From an uncultured Flavobacteriaceae bacterium (lineage in GTDB: Bacteria > Bacteroidota > Bacteroidia > Flavobacteriales > Flavobacteriaceae), in contig CAJWLL010000027.1 in the NCBI GenBank assembly GCA_913043275.1, positions 1 to 32,026 of the forward strand: a stretch of 32,026 nt of DNA, in the 5' to 3' direction. Both the position numbers and the translations under genes were made by a program. A model generated the notes under the pieces. It was not told the origin of the DNA and did not search any database. It saw only the letters and a program-made list of their open reading frames with translations. This document shows positions 1 to 8,524 of this stretch, piece by piece. How positions within the stretch are numbered: the first letter of the stretch is position 1; the number at the start of each line of letters is the position of its first letter.

Positions 1-2
1 CT

Positions 3-604
<602 letters not shown>

Positions 605-605
<1 letters not shown>

Positions 606-883
606 TGCACTTAGAAATTGTATCCCCTGAGGCAACTTTGTTTAGTGGTGAAGTAGATTCAGTAATCGTTCCTGGAACTTCCGGATCTTTTCAGATGCTT
701 AACAATCACGCTCCTATTGTTTCTATCCTTAAAGAGGGAACCGTTATTATTTCAGGAAAAATGGACGTGGACGATATCGTTCAAAACAAGTTTAATAAAC
801 AAGACAACAATACGACACTATTTGAGATCAGCTCAGGTACTGTTGAAATGAAAAATAACAAATTGATACTTCTCGCAGATTAA
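605..883 (+). CDS. atpC: F1Fo ATP synthase subunit epsilon, short form
   Basis: This 92-residue protein is the epsilon subunit of the F1 central stalk, linking rotation to catalysis. The N-terminal beta-sandwich is recognisable from MHLEIVSPEATLFSGEV, SVIVPGTSGSFQMLNNHAP and a VSILKEG-like strand. It stops after that domain: the C-terminal two-helix domain, which in E. coli epsilon (about 138 residues) inhibits ATP hydrolysis, is absent. Short epsilon subunits are usual in flavobacteria, so this is a lineage trait rather than a truncation. The start is fixed by the one-base overlap with the atpD stop. The residues between the strands (about 53-75, KMDVDDIVQNKFNKQDNNTT) are polar and variable. 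Confidence 0.95.
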
Positions 884-909
884 TTTGTTCCAACAAACCC
901 TTTTGGATC

Positions 910-2754
910 ATGAAAAAAAACCGTGCGGTAAGCCTCATATGTCTTGTTTTTCTGGCCAATTGGGTTAAAGCTCAGAACAAAGTAGGACTTGATTCCCTCC
1001 AAATTCAAAAGCTTGAGGAAGTAGTTATCTCTTCAAACCGTTTGGAGATTTCTTTACGTCAAAACTCCAAAACGGTTCAAATTCTTACCTCTGATCAAAT
1101 CAGACAAAGTGGGGTAACTCATGTGGTAGATTTACTACAGCAAATTGCTGGAATAGACATCAAAAGAAGAGGATTAGGAGCTACTCAAGCCGATCTCAAC
1201 ATTCGTGGTGGGACTTTTGATCAAACCCTTTTACTTATTGACGGAGTCAAGCTAGACGATGCCCAGACAGGACATCATACCCTAAACTTTCTCCCTCCTC
1301 CACAGATGATTGAACGTATTGAAATTATAAAAGGCCCCGCCTCTAGAGCCTATGGTCAAAATGCTTTTACAGGAGCGATCAATGTGGTAACCAAGACAGA
1401 TACACCAAAAACCCTGACTTTGGATTTACAAAAAGGAAACTACGATCAAACCAATGGATCTGTTTTTCTAGGCAATACTACTGAAAAAACAAGCTTCCTT
1501 GGAATTGTTTCCAGAAACACTTCAGATGGCTACCGTTACAATACTGATTATGACCAAGCTCAATATTTTGTCAAATCAAGTTTTAACCGCCATAAGACTC
1601 CGCTTGATTTTATTGCTACCTACTCGAGTCGAAAGTTTGGCGCCAATGGTTTTTATGCCAGCCCATCGGCGATAGATCAATACGAGGAAACCCAAGCGAG
1701 TTTGATTTCATTGTCACAAAGACGCAGTAAAGGAGATTGGATCTTTAAACCTAAAGTTTATTGGCGCAGGGGACAGGACATGTACGAATACATTCGCAAC
1801 AAACCTGAAATATACCGTAACCTTCATGTAACCAACAAACTGGGTGCGGCATTTGATACCTCTATAGTAACGAATTTGGGATTGACGGGAATGGGGGTCG
1901 ATATTTCTCGCGTAAGTATCCGCAGTAATAACTTGGGTGATCGTAGTCGAACTATGATGAATTTCTTTTTGGAACACCGTTTCTATCTATTTAACAAAAG
2001 TGTTGACATCACCCCTGGTTTTTTGGCCAGCTATTTTTCTGATTTCGGAAGCCATAGTTTTCCTGGAATTGATCTGGGGTGTCAAATTAGCCCTAAATTT
2101 CGTCTTTATGCTAACATAGGAGCCACCTTTCGCATACCCACTTTTACGGATCTTTATTATTCAGATAGAACCACATTGGGCAATATCGATTTAAACCCCG
2201 AAAAAGCTATCTCTAATGAAATGGGTTTCCGTTTTATTAGCCCCAAAGTCATTGCCTCCATTGCCTTCTTTAATCGAAAGGCCAAAAACCTAATAGACTA
2301 TGTCAAAAACAGTAATAACGACAGCATTCCATTTAAGGCAGAAAACATACAGCAGGTTAATACCAGTGGAGTTGACCTAGAGCTCACCCATCGTATTCAA
2401 ATCAATACCTTGACCCACGAATTTAAAATCAGTTATTCCTTCTTGGAAAACAATCTGGAAAACAGTGGCTATAATTTTTCCCGTTACTCCATCAATAACA
2501 ACATAAAGCACCATTTTATTTCCAGTTATCATCTACCTATTCATAAAAATTTGAGCACCTATTTTGTTTACAAATATGTAAAAAGAACCTCTGGGGATGC
2601 ATATTCAGTAATGGATGCTTTCGCTCGATGGGCGATTGGTCAATGGCAAGTCAGCATGTATCTAAACAATATTTTCAATACTGAATATTGGGAGTCTAAT
2701 TTGGTCCCTATGCCCAAGGGAAATGGGCTTTTGGGACTACGTTATTCCTTTTGA
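910..2754 (+). CDS. TonB-dependent outer-membrane receptor, BtuB-like
   Basis: This 614-residue outer-membrane receptor would import a scarce ligand using TonB energy. It has a signal peptide (residues 1-21, ending WVKA before Q), then a plug domain at about residues 50-165 with the typical segments LQQIAGIDIKRRG, LNIRGGTFDQTLLLIDGV, IERIEIIKGPASRAYG and GAINVVTK. The remainder is a beta-barrel rich in alternating aromatic residues, and it ends in the terminal aromatic (LGLRYSF) expected for BAM-dependent insertion. There is no carboxypeptidase-like N-terminal domain, so it is not of the SusC type. The size and plug resemble BtuB/cobalamin-type receptors, but the ligand cannot be read from the sequence. 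It starts 26 bases after atpC and may be partly cotranscribed with it. Its end overlaps recX by 13 bases, tail to tail. Confidence 0.88.
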   Translation: MKKNRAVSLICLVFLANWVKAQNKVGLDSLQIQKLEEVVISSNRLEISLRQNSKTVQILTSDQIRQSGVTHVVDLLQQIAGIDIKRRGLGATQADLNIRGGTFDQTLLLIDGVKLDDAQTGHHTLNFLPPPQMIERIEIIKGPASRAYGQNAFTGAINVVTKTDTPKTLTLDLQKGNYDQTNGSVFLGNTTEKTSFLGIVSRNTSDGYRYNTDYDQAQYFVKSSFNRHKTPLDFIATYSSRKFGANGFYASPSAIDQYEETQASLISLSQRRSKGDWIFKPKVYWRRGQDMYEYIRNKPEIYRNLHVTNKLGAAFDTSIVTNLGLTGMGVDISRVSIRSNNLGDRSRTMMNFFLEHRFYLFNKSVDITPGFLASYFSDFGSHSFPGIDLGCQISPKFRLYANIGATFRIPTFTDLYYSDRTTLGNIDLNPEKAISNEMGFRFISPKVIASIAFFNRKAKNLIDYVKNSNNDSIPFKAENIQQVNTSGVDLELTHRIQINTLTHEFKISYSFLENNLENSGYNFSRYSINNNIKHHFISSYHLPIHKNLSTYFVYKYVKRTSGDAYSVMDAFARWAIGQWQVSMYLNNIFNTEYWESNLVPMPKGNGLLGLRYSF

Positions 2755-3221
2755 TGCTCTAGTCTTAAGATATTTTCCATAATCACTTCTGTTTCCCAGC
2801 CTCGGTAACGCATGGCATTCCAAACTTTTTTCTTTTGCTCAGCTAGTGGACGATTTTGATGAGCTGACCAAAACTTTTCTGCCAAGGCCCGACCAGACTC
2901 AAAGTAGACTCTATCAGAAATATTTTTCATTGCATTCTTGATGTTCCAGTCAGAAATATGGCGCTGTTTCAGTTCCCTGAGAAGTCGTTTTTTCCCCCAT
3001 TTTTTGATGCTAAATTTTCCATGGACAAAGTGTTCTGCAAAACGCGTTTCGTTCAGATAATTTTGCTCAATCAAATGAGAAATAACCTTATCTATAGTAG
3101 TTCCGAAAACTCCCAGCTCTTTAAGTTTCTTGGACACTTCTTGATGGCAACGCTCCTGATAGCTACAATAATGCTCTAATTTTTTTTGAATTTCCAACAA
3201 GGGGATTGCTTGATCTGGCAT
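2742..3221 (-). CDS. recX: RecX-family regulatory protein
   Basis: This is a small, helical, basic protein of the RecX family, which binds RecA filaments and limits recombinase activity in the cytoplasm. The three tandem three-helix repeats are visible, for example CSYQERCHQEVSKKLKELG, VISHLIEQNYLNETRFAEHFVHGK, KKWGKKRLLRELKQRHIS and KKVWNAMRYRGWETEVI. I prefer the ATG at 3221 (MPDQAIPLLEIQKKLE, 159 residues). The frame extends to an earlier ATG at 3263, but its extra residues (MNCFSNSKNLLILA) do not look like the family. The gene is convergent with the TonB receptor, and the last 13 bases of both coding regions are shared. The upstream spacer to the rng terminator is AT-rich. Confidence 0.9.
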   Translation of the reverse strand: MPDQAIPLLEIQKKLEHYCSYQERCHQEVSKKLKELGVFGTTIDKVISHLIEQNYLNETRFAEHFVHGKFSIKKWGKKRLLRELKQRHISDWNIKNAMKNISDRVYFESGRALAEKFWSAHQNRPLAEQKKKVWNAMRYRGWETEVIMENILRLEHQKE

Positions 3222-3403
3222 AGCCAAAATTAACAAGTTTTTGGAGTTTGAAAAACAGTTCAATTTTTTTAATTAAATTGAAAATTTCAAATCTTAAATC
3301 ATGGGCAAAGGTGATAAAAAGAAGTAAAATTATTAATGGTTCAAATATCATACATCATTCAAAAAAAGTTCAACTCCAGGATAGCAGGTATAATTAATAC
3401 ATA

Positions 3404-3434
3404 AAAAAACCGCCCTGTTGCCAAGGCGGTTTTG
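3404..3434 (-). terminator. Rho-independent terminator of rng
   Basis: The stem AACCGCC (3408-3414) pairs perfectly with GGCGGTT (3425-3431) around a 10-base loop. Read on the minus strand, the stem is followed by a run of seven T. It begins directly after the RNase G stop codon (3436-3438), so it is that gene's terminator. Confidence 0.9.
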
Positions 3435-3435
3435 G

Positions 3436-4995
3436 TTATTTGGTCCGGAGCAGTCTTCTGTTTTGATCCAAAAAACGGAACTCCAAATAAAAATAAGCAT
3501 CACGGGGTACAATGCGCACCCACTTTTTGTATTTTAAATACCAGCTGCTCCGGATGGAGGGGAAACTGCTGGTTAGATAGGCAGCGACAAAAGGGTGAAG
3601 ATGCAAATGCAGCTGTTTCTTTTTGTTGTGCCTGTGCTCGACGATTTTGTCAAGCTCTGCGTTGATTTTGTTAATTAAAACAATGGGAGCCTCAACCTCA
3701 CCATTTTTGTTGGGATTGGGTTCTCTTGTTTTAATACTCATCTCCGGGCGGACCCGTTGACGGGTGATTTGGATCAGTCCAAATCGAGAAGGTGGCAGAA
3801 TTTTATGTTTGGTTCTATCACTTTCCATCTCTTTTCTGAGATGGTCAAATAATTTTTTTCGATTTTCGTTGGTATTGAGATCGATGAAATCGACTACTAT
3901 AATACCTCCCATATCTCTTAAACGTAATTGCCTGGCAATTTCACTAGCAGCAATAAGATTAACCTCCAAGGCAGTTTGTTCTTGAGACTTGGCCTTATTG
4001 GATCTATTACCGCTGTTAACATCTATTACATGTAGAGCCTCGGTATGTTCGATGACCAAATAGGCACCTTTTTGCATGGATACCGTTGTGCCAAATCCAG
4101 TTTTAATTTGCCTTTCAATTCCAAAATGATCGAAAATGGGCGTTGATTTGTTTTTGAAATACTTGACAATGGACACTTTGTCAGGGGCGATGGTTTTCAA
4201 ATAATCCTCGATCTCCACTTGCATTTCGGGGTCATCCACATGGATTCCCGTAAAATCATTGTCGAAGATGTCTCTTAAAATAGAAGAGGATCTATTGATT
4301 TCACTGAGAATTTTGCTAGGATATTGATCCACTTTTACAAATTTTTCACACAGGTTTTTCCATCTACCTAGCAGTTGTTGCAAATCGGCATCTAGTTCTT
4401 TCACCTTTTGATCTTTGGCTACAGTTCTGATGATGACACCAAACCCTTTGGGTCTAATGCTATTAACCAGTTTTTTTAACCGATTTTTTTCGGCAGAGCT
4501 TTCAATTTTTTGAGAAATTGAAATGCGATCTGAAAAAGGAATGAGTACCATGAATCTTCCCGCTAGGGATAATTCTGAGCTTACTCTAGGCCCTTTTGTA
4601 GAAATAGGTTCCTTGACAATCTGAACAAGAATATGCTGTTGGGTCTTAACATACTCTTGTATAGATCCGTCTTTGGGTATTTCTTTTTCAAAACGAAAAT
4701 TCTTTAGAGAATAACTTTTGATTCTACCTGAGCTTACCAGTTTAAAAAATTTTAATAAAGTAGGGAGGTTTGGCCCTAAATCATGATAGTGTAAAAAACC
4801 ATCTTTTTCACTACCTACGCTAACAAAAGCAGCGTTGAGACCAGAAATCGGTTTTCTGATTTTGGCAGCATAAATGTCGCCAACAGAAAAATTATTATTA
4901 TCTACTTCTTTATTGAGCTCAATTAATTTTCCATCCTTGAGCAGTGCAAAATCAACAGCAGAGGAATTCGATCGTATTATTAGTTCTTTATTCAC
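3436..4995 (-). CDS. rng: Ribonuclease E/G family endoribonuclease (RNase G)
   Basis: This is a single-strand-specific endoribonuclease for rRNA and mRNA processing in the cytoplasm. An N-terminal S1-like RNA-binding region (about residues 35-115, VGDIYAAKIRKPISGLNAAF, DGFLHYHDLG) precedes the RNase E/G catalytic domain. The Mg-binding aspartates are D325 (HVIDVNSGNR) and D369 (GIIVVDFIDL), with the same spacing as in the E. coli enzymes. The zinc-link CPxC motif that follows in E. coli RNase E/G is absent; the position reads TREPNPN, as I recall for flavobacterial homologues. I prefer the GTG at 4995 (MNKELIIRSNSSAVDF, 519 residues), which matches family starts. An upstream in-frame GTG at 5019 would add eight residues but lies inside a stem-loop. 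The gene follows HU and a tiny basic protein on the same strand. Confidence 0.94.
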   Translation of the reverse strand: MNKELIIRSNSSAVDFALLKDGKLIELNKEVDNNNFSVGDIYAAKIRKPISGLNAAFVSVGSEKDGFLHYHDLGPNLPTLLKFFKLVSSGRIKSYSLKNFRFEKEIPKDGSIQEYVKTQQHILVQIVKEPISTKGPRVSSELSLAGRFMVLIPFSDRISISQKIESSAEKNRLKKLVNSIRPKGFGVIIRTVAKDQKVKELDADLQQLLGRWKNLCEKFVKVDQYPSKILSEINRSSSILRDIFDNDFTGIHVDDPEMQVEIEDYLKTIAPDKVSIVKYFKNKSTPIFDHFGIERQIKTGFGTTVSMQKGAYLVIEHTEALHVIDVNSGNRSNKAKSQEQTALEVNLIAASEIARQLRLRDMGGIIVVDFIDLNTNENRKKLFDHLRKEMESDRTKHKILPPSRFGLIQITRQRVRPEMSIKTREPNPNKNGEVEAPIVLINKINAELDKIVEHRHNKKKQLHLHLHPFVAAYLTSSFPSIRSSWYLKYKKWVRIVPRDAYFYLEFRFLDQNRRLLRTK

Positions 4996-5012
4996 TCTGA
5001 TGAATTTTAGAT

Positions 5013-5034
5013 ACGACACTATAAAGTGTGTCGT
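5013..5034 (-). promoter_or_regulatory. Stem-loop in the rng leader, proximal to the start
   Basis: ACGACAC (5013-5019) and GTGTCGT (5028-5034) form a 7-bp perfect stem around an eight-base AT-rich loop, 17 bases upstream of the preferred GTG start of rng. It buries the alternative GTG at 5019. It could be a regulatory or processing hairpin; its function is inferred. Confidence 0.5.
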
Positions 5035-5050
5035 TGTTAAACAATAAATA

Positions 5051-5087
5051 TTCAGGATTTTCCTGAAGATACTGACTTAGCAGTATC
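5051..5087 (-). promoter_or_regulatory. Two back-to-back stem-loops in the rng leader
   Basis: TTCAGGA/TCCTGAA (5051-5057 with 5061-5067, loop of 3) is immediately followed by GATACTG/CAGTATC (5068-5074 with 5081-5087, loop of 6). Both 7-bp stems are perfect and they abut without a gap, so they could stack. They lie between the tiny basic protein gene and rng. Neither has a proper T-run, so a terminator role is unlikely though not excluded for the first. Confidence 0.55.
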
Positions 5088-5133
5088 AAATTTCAATGAA
5101 CTTTGGATAAATTTTTAAGTGTATTTCCAAACA

Positions 5134-5223
5134 CTATTTTTTCTTGTGACGGTTGGCCCTTCTACGCTTCTTTCTTTTATGCGTGGCTACCTTATGCCGT
5201 TTTCTTTTTTTACCACTTGGCAT
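5134..5223 (-). CDS. 29-residue highly basic conserved protein, probably ribosome-associated
   Basis: This very short gene encodes a protein starting MPSGKKRKRHKVATHKRKKR and ending RRANRHKKK before a TAG stop. Of 29 residues, 18 are K, R or H, and no acidic residue occurs. I recognise the MPSGKKRKRHK start as a recurrent small hypothetical protein of Bacteroidota next to HU and RNase G genes. Its composition is that of a small ribosomal protein that threads into rRNA (compare bTHX). It might be the extra large-subunit protein reported in Flavobacterium ribosomes, but I cannot confirm that from memory. It lies 35 bases after the HU stop and 138 bases before rng, so all three are probably cotranscribed. 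A longer plus-strand ORF over it has no coding character. Confidence 0.85.
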   Translation of the reverse strand: MPSGKKRKRHKVATHKRKKRRRANRHKKK

Positions 5224-5258
5224 AGTTCAAATTTATGTTTGAATTTATGTTTGATTTA

Positions 5259-5549
5259 TTATGCAACTTCTACCTTTGATTTTACGCTATTCGTAAAAAC
5301 TTTTGCAGGTTTAAATGAAGGAATATTATGGGCTGGAATTTTGACAGCTACATTTTTGGAAATATTTCTACCAGTTTTCTCAGCTCTTGTTTTGATAATA
5401 AAGCTTCCAAATCCCCTCAAATAAACGTTCTCTCCATTCTCCAATGAGTTTTTGATTTCCCCCATGAAGCTTTCAACAGTGGCCTGAACGTCAGTTTTGT
5501 CAATCCCTAGTTGATCGGATATATTGCTTACAACATCAGCTTTTGTCAT
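5259..5549 (-). CDS. hup: HU/IHF-family DNA-binding protein
   Basis: This 96-residue nucleoid protein binds DNA as a dimer. MTKADVVSNISDQLGIDKTDVQATVESFMGEI gives the N-terminal helix pair, ENVYLRGFGSFIIKTRAEKTGRN the beta-saddle, and VAVKIPAHNIPSFKPAK the DNA-inserting arm and C-terminal helix, including the usual intercalating proline after IPAHNI. The length and start agree with the HU family (about 90-100 residues). It is the first gene of a minus-strand series followed by the tiny basic protein and rng, and it is divergent from mutY across a 91-base or longer promoter region. A box TATATTTG at 5587-5594 is well placed for its promoter. Confidence 0.95.
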   Translation of the reverse strand: MTKADVVSNISDQLGIDKTDVQATVESFMGEIKNSLENGENVYLRGFGSFIIKTRAEKTGRNISKNVAVKIPAHNIPSFKPAKVFTNSVKSKVEVA

Positions 5550-5586
5550 ATTTTATTTTTATTAAGATTAGTTATCCAAAGGCTTG

Positions 5587-5594
5587 CAAATATA
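5587..5594 (-). promoter_or_regulatory. Candidate -7 box (TATATTTG) for hup
   Basis: It matches the Bacteroidota -7 consensus TAnnTTTG on the minus strand, about 38 bases before the hup ATG. No clear TTG -33 element is seen at the expected distance, so the assignment rests on the -7 box and its position. Confidence 0.45.
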
Positions 5595-5630
5595 AAAATT
5601 AAAATGATAATTCATTCAGACTTACCTTTT

Positions 5631-5638
5631 TATCTTTG
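5631..5638 (+). promoter_or_regulatory. Candidate -7 box (TATCTTTG) for mutY
   Basis: It matches TAnnTTTG. Transcription would start a few bases downstream, around 5643-5646, after the ATG at 5641. This supports the ATG at 5677 as the true mutY start. The -33 element is weak. Confidence 0.45.
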
Positions 5639-5676
5639 TTATGAATTTTCTCTATAATTCATTTTTTAATGCCAGA

Positions 5677-6723
5677 ATGAGTTTCCATAAAAAATTGATA
5701 GATTGGTTTAAAGAAAACCGCAGATCTTTTCCATGGAGGGACAATATTAAACCCTATAACATTTGGTTGTCAGAGATTATTTTACAACAGACAAGAGCCG
5801 CCCAAGGCATACCTTATTATGAATCTTTTATTTCAAATTTCCCAACTGTCGAAAAACTGGCTTTAGCCGAGGAAGATCATATTATGAAGATTTGGCAGGG
5901 TCTGGGATACTATTCCAGAGCGAGAAACCTTCATGCTACAGCTAAAATAATTACAAATCAACACCATGGAAGGTTTCCCAGTGATTTCAATCAAATAAAA
6001 AGTCTTAAAGGAATTGGTGATTATACAGCAAGTGCTATTGTCTCTATATGTTTCGATCAAGAACAAGCGGTTGTAGATGGAAATGTTTATAGGGTATTGT
6101 CAAGAATTTTTGGTATGTATCAACCCATCGATGCTTCTAGAGCATACAAGATTTACAAAGAAAAAGCCCAGGATTTGATGAAAGGGGCCCCTCCGGGGGA
6201 CTTTAATCAGGCCATAATGGAATTTGGGGCACTTCAGTGTGTCCCCAAAAACCCTAATTGTCAAGGTTGTATTTTTTCAGAAAACTGTTTGGCTTTCCGA
6301 CAAGGAAAGGTGAGTTTGCTCCCTATTAAAGCCAAAAAAATAATAGTAAAAAACCGCTACCTCAATTTTTTTGTTTTGATCGATAAATTTAAAAACACCC
6401 TTTTGCAAAAAAGAGAAGCAAAGGGAATATGGCAAAACTTGTATCAATTCCCACTAGTTGAAACTTTCGGAAAGCAAGAGGATTTTAAAAAGCACCAGGT
6501 CAAATCACTTTTAGCCGAACATCAAATTACATCTGATTTTGTCATTGATAAATGGAATGATCAGCCTATTTTTCAAAAGCTTACGCATCAAAAATTAGAA
6601 ATTAATTTTTGGATTGTCAATCTTTTTGACAGTAGTAATTTAGGCACTCAAAGTTGCAGGATTCAAGATTACCCAATGCCCAAGGTACTCCAAAATTTTA
6701 GAGATAAATTTTTTATCAACTGA
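5677..6723 (+). CDS. mutY: A/G-specific adenine DNA glycosylase
   Basis: This base-excision repair enzyme removes adenine mispaired with 8-oxoguanine. With the preferred start at 5677 (MSFHKKLIDWFKENRRSFPW, 348 residues), the catalytic glutamate is E33 (LSEIILQQT), the helix-hairpin-helix is KGIGDYTASA (111-120), and the catalytic aspartate is D134 (AVVDGNVYRV). The iron-sulfur cysteines are 188, 195, 198 and 204, in the C-x6-C-x2-C-x5-C pattern. A NUDIX-like 8-oxoG recognition domain follows from about residue 225 (QKREAKGIWQNLYQFPL). An in-frame ATG at 5641 would add 12 residues but lies directly after the -7 box. The gene is followed by ssb, gldE and gldD in the order common in flavobacteria. 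Confidence 0.95.
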   Translation: MSFHKKLIDWFKENRRSFPWRDNIKPYNIWLSEIILQQTRAAQGIPYYESFISNFPTVEKLALAEEDHIMKIWQGLGYYSRARNLHATAKIITNQHHGRFPSDFNQIKSLKGIGDYTASAIVSICFDQEQAVVDGNVYRVLSRIFGMYQPIDASRAYKIYKEKAQDLMKGAPPGDFNQAIMEFGALQCVPKNPNCQGCIFSENCLAFRQGKVSLLPIKAKKIIVKNRYLNFFVLIDKFKNTLLQKREAKGIWQNLYQFPLVETFGKQEDFKKHQVKSLLAEHQITSDFVIDKWNDQPIFQKLTHQKLEINFWIVNLFDSSNLGTQSCRIQDYPMPKVLQNFRDKFFIN

Positions 6724-6734
6724 TTGTGATTCAT

Positions 6735-6742
6735 TACATTTG
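6735..6742 (+). promoter_or_regulatory. Candidate -7 box (TACATTTG) for ssb
   Basis: It matches TAnnTTTG in the 45-base gap between mutY and ssb, 26 bases before the ssb ATG. It suggests that ssb can be transcribed independently of mutY. No convincing -33 element was found. Confidence 0.4.
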
Positions 6743-6768
6743 ATAGTGTTATCCGAAAATCTTTTATC

Positions 6769-7191
6769 ATGAATGGTACACTAAATAAAGTTATGTTAAT
6801 TGGTCACCTAGGAGATGATGTTAAAATGCATTATTTCGATGGCGGAGGTTGCATAGGAAGGTTTCCACTTGCGACCAACGAAGTCTACACTAACAAAACC
6901 TCTGGAGAAAAAGTCACTAATACCGACTGGCACAATATAGTGGTTCGTAATAAAGCTGCAGAAATTTGTGAAAAGTACCTTAGTAAAGGCGATAAAATCT
7001 ACATCGAAGGACGAGTTAAAAACAGAAAGTGGCAAGATCAGGATCAAAAGGATCGATACACAACTGAAGTTAATGTAGATGAATTTACCTTTTTAACCAC
7101 AAAGAAGAGTGAAACAGCCGGATCAAATCCAGACGAATCTGCCCCTCCGGCTTTGGAAGAAAATTCTCCCGAAAGCGATCTTCCTTTTTAA
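6769..7191 (+). CDS. ssb: Single-stranded DNA-binding protein
   Basis: This 140-residue SSB coats single-stranded DNA during replication and repair. An OB-fold covers about residues 1-105 (MNGTLNKVMLIGHLGDDVKM, TDWHNIVVRNKAAEICEKYLSKGDKIYIEGRV, RYTTEVNVDEF). A short acidic linker then leads to the protein-interaction tip, which ends in DLPF. Its position between mutY and gldE is the usual flavobacterial arrangement. The N-terminal residues GGGCIGRFPLATNE are slightly unusual (GCIGRF where VARF is common) but consistent with the lineage. Other SSB paralogues may exist elsewhere in the genome. Confidence 0.96.
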   Translation: MNGTLNKVMLIGHLGDDVKMHYFDGGGCIGRFPLATNEVYTNKTSGEKVTNTDWHNIVVRNKAAEICEKYLSKGDKIYIEGRVKNRKWQDQDQKDRYTTEVNVDEFTFLTTKKSETAGSNPDESAPPALEENSPESDLPF

Positions 7192-7207
7192 TCAAACTAT
7201 ATGTTAA

Positions 7208-8524
7208 TTGGACCCTGACCCTTTAAGTTTATTTATCATTATTCTAGATGTTCAGGGGTTGTTGATGATCAAGTTCATTTTACTTGCATTGCTATTGATA
7301 ACCTCAGGACTGGTTTCAGGTGCTGAGGTGGCTTTTTTTTCTTTGACCAAAGACCAATTGGATTCTAAAAAGGAGAAAAAGTCTAGGCAAGTGGAGATTA
7401 TTCAGAAGATGCTCCAAAACCCCAAACGCCTTTTGGCAACCATTCTAATCACTAATAATTTCATCAATATTGCCATTGTACTCTTGTTTGCTTCTCTGGG
7501 CGAGGATATCTTCAGCCAAATTGAAAATCCATTTATTGTACTTTTAATTGAAATAGGAGTAATTACTTTTTTAATTCTCTTTTTTGGAGAAATACTACCC
7601 AAGGTCTACGCCAACAGAAATGCTATGACTTTCTCCAAAGCTGTGGCTTTCCCCATCTATACGATCGACCGATATTTTTTGTTTTATCTGACTATTCCCA
7701 TGAGTAAAATTACCCGATTAATGGAGTCACGCTTGGCTCAAAAAAACAATGAATTTTCGATTGATAAATTATCTCAAGCCCTAGAGCTGACAAGTGAGGA
7801 GGAAACCACTAGAGAGGAGCAAAAAATTTTGCAGGGAATTGTAAACTTTGGGAATACCGACACCAAACAGGTCATGTGCCCTCGTATTGACGTCTTTGCG
7901 CTCTCGCAGGAAATGGATATGGAAACCATCGTCTCACTCATCCTGGAAAAAGGATTTTCTAGAGTTCCGGTTTATGCGGAGAATATCGATAGTGTTGTGG
8001 GAATTCTATATACCAAAGATTTACTGCCTCATCTTGAGCAGGCCAACTTTAAATGGCAAAAGCTATTAAAAACTGCTTTCTACGTTCCAGAAAACAAAAA
8101 ATTGGATGATCTTTTGAGAGAATTTCAACAGAAAAAAATCCACCTAGCAGTTGTGGTCGATGAGTATGGAGGTACTTCGGGTGTTATCACTCTGGAGGAT
8201 GTAATTGAGGAAATAGTGGGGGATATCAGCGACGAATTTGATGACGATGAATTGATATATTCTAAGTTGGATGATTTTACTTTTGTTTTTGATGCTAAGA
8301 TCAACCTTAAAGATTTTTACAAGGTCATTGATTTAGAGCAAGAGGAAATTTTTGAAAAAGCCAAGGGAGAGTCTGAATCCATAGCAGGCTTTCTACTTGA
8401 GATCTCTCAGGCTTTCCCCAAGATTGGTCAAATTATACAATTCGAAGGATACCAGTTTGTAATTGAATCTTTAGATCGAAAGAGAATCAAAAGAATAAAG
8501 CTTATTTTACCTCCTTCACCATGA
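7208..8524 (+). CDS. gldE: Gliding motility-associated protein GldE (CNNM/CorC-type membrane protein)
   Basis: This 438-residue inner-membrane protein combines a DUF21/CNNM domain, two CBS domains and a CorC/HlyC C-terminal domain. The membrane part covers residues 18-165, with hydrophobic segments near 18-45, 75-97 and 108-130 (LILFFGEILPKVYANRNA is typical). CBS1 is near 222-276 (MCPRIDVFAL, SRVPVYAENIDSVVGILYTKDLL), CBS2 near 288-345 (AVVVDEYGGTSGVITLEDVIEEIVGDI), and CorC_HlyC near 355-435. The preferred start is a TTG at 7208: the LDPDPLSLF beginning matches the N-terminus I recall for GldE, and no ATG occurs before residue 20. Adjacency to gldD (ATGA overlap) settles the GldE call. In Flavobacterium, GldE overexpression can partly compensate for gldD defects. 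Confidence 0.92.
   Translation: MDPDPLSLFIIILDVQGLLMIKFILLALLLITSGLVSGAEVAFFSLTKDQLDSKKEKKSRQVEIIQKMLQNPKRLLATILITNNFINIAIVLLFASLGEDIFSQIENPFIVLLIEIGVITFLILFFGEILPKVYANRNAMTFSKAVAFPIYTIDRYFLFYLTIPMSKITRLMESRLAQKNNEFSIDKLSQALELTSEEETTREEQKILQGIVNFGNTDTKQVMCPRIDVFALSQEMDMETIVSLILEKGFSRVPVYAENIDSVVGILYTKDLLPHLEQANFKWQKLLKTAFYVPENKKLDDLLREFQQKKIHLAVVVDEYGGTSGVITLEDVIEEIVGDISDEFDDDELIYSKLDDFTFVFDAKINLKDFYKVIDLEQEEIFEKAKGESESIAGFLLEISQAFPKIGQIIQFEGYQFVIESLDRKRIKRIKLILPPSP

Noticed and set aside
5119-5424. 101-residue plus-strand frame
   Set aside because: It runs antisense across the tiny basic gene and the end of hup, both of which have clear coding sense on the minus strand.
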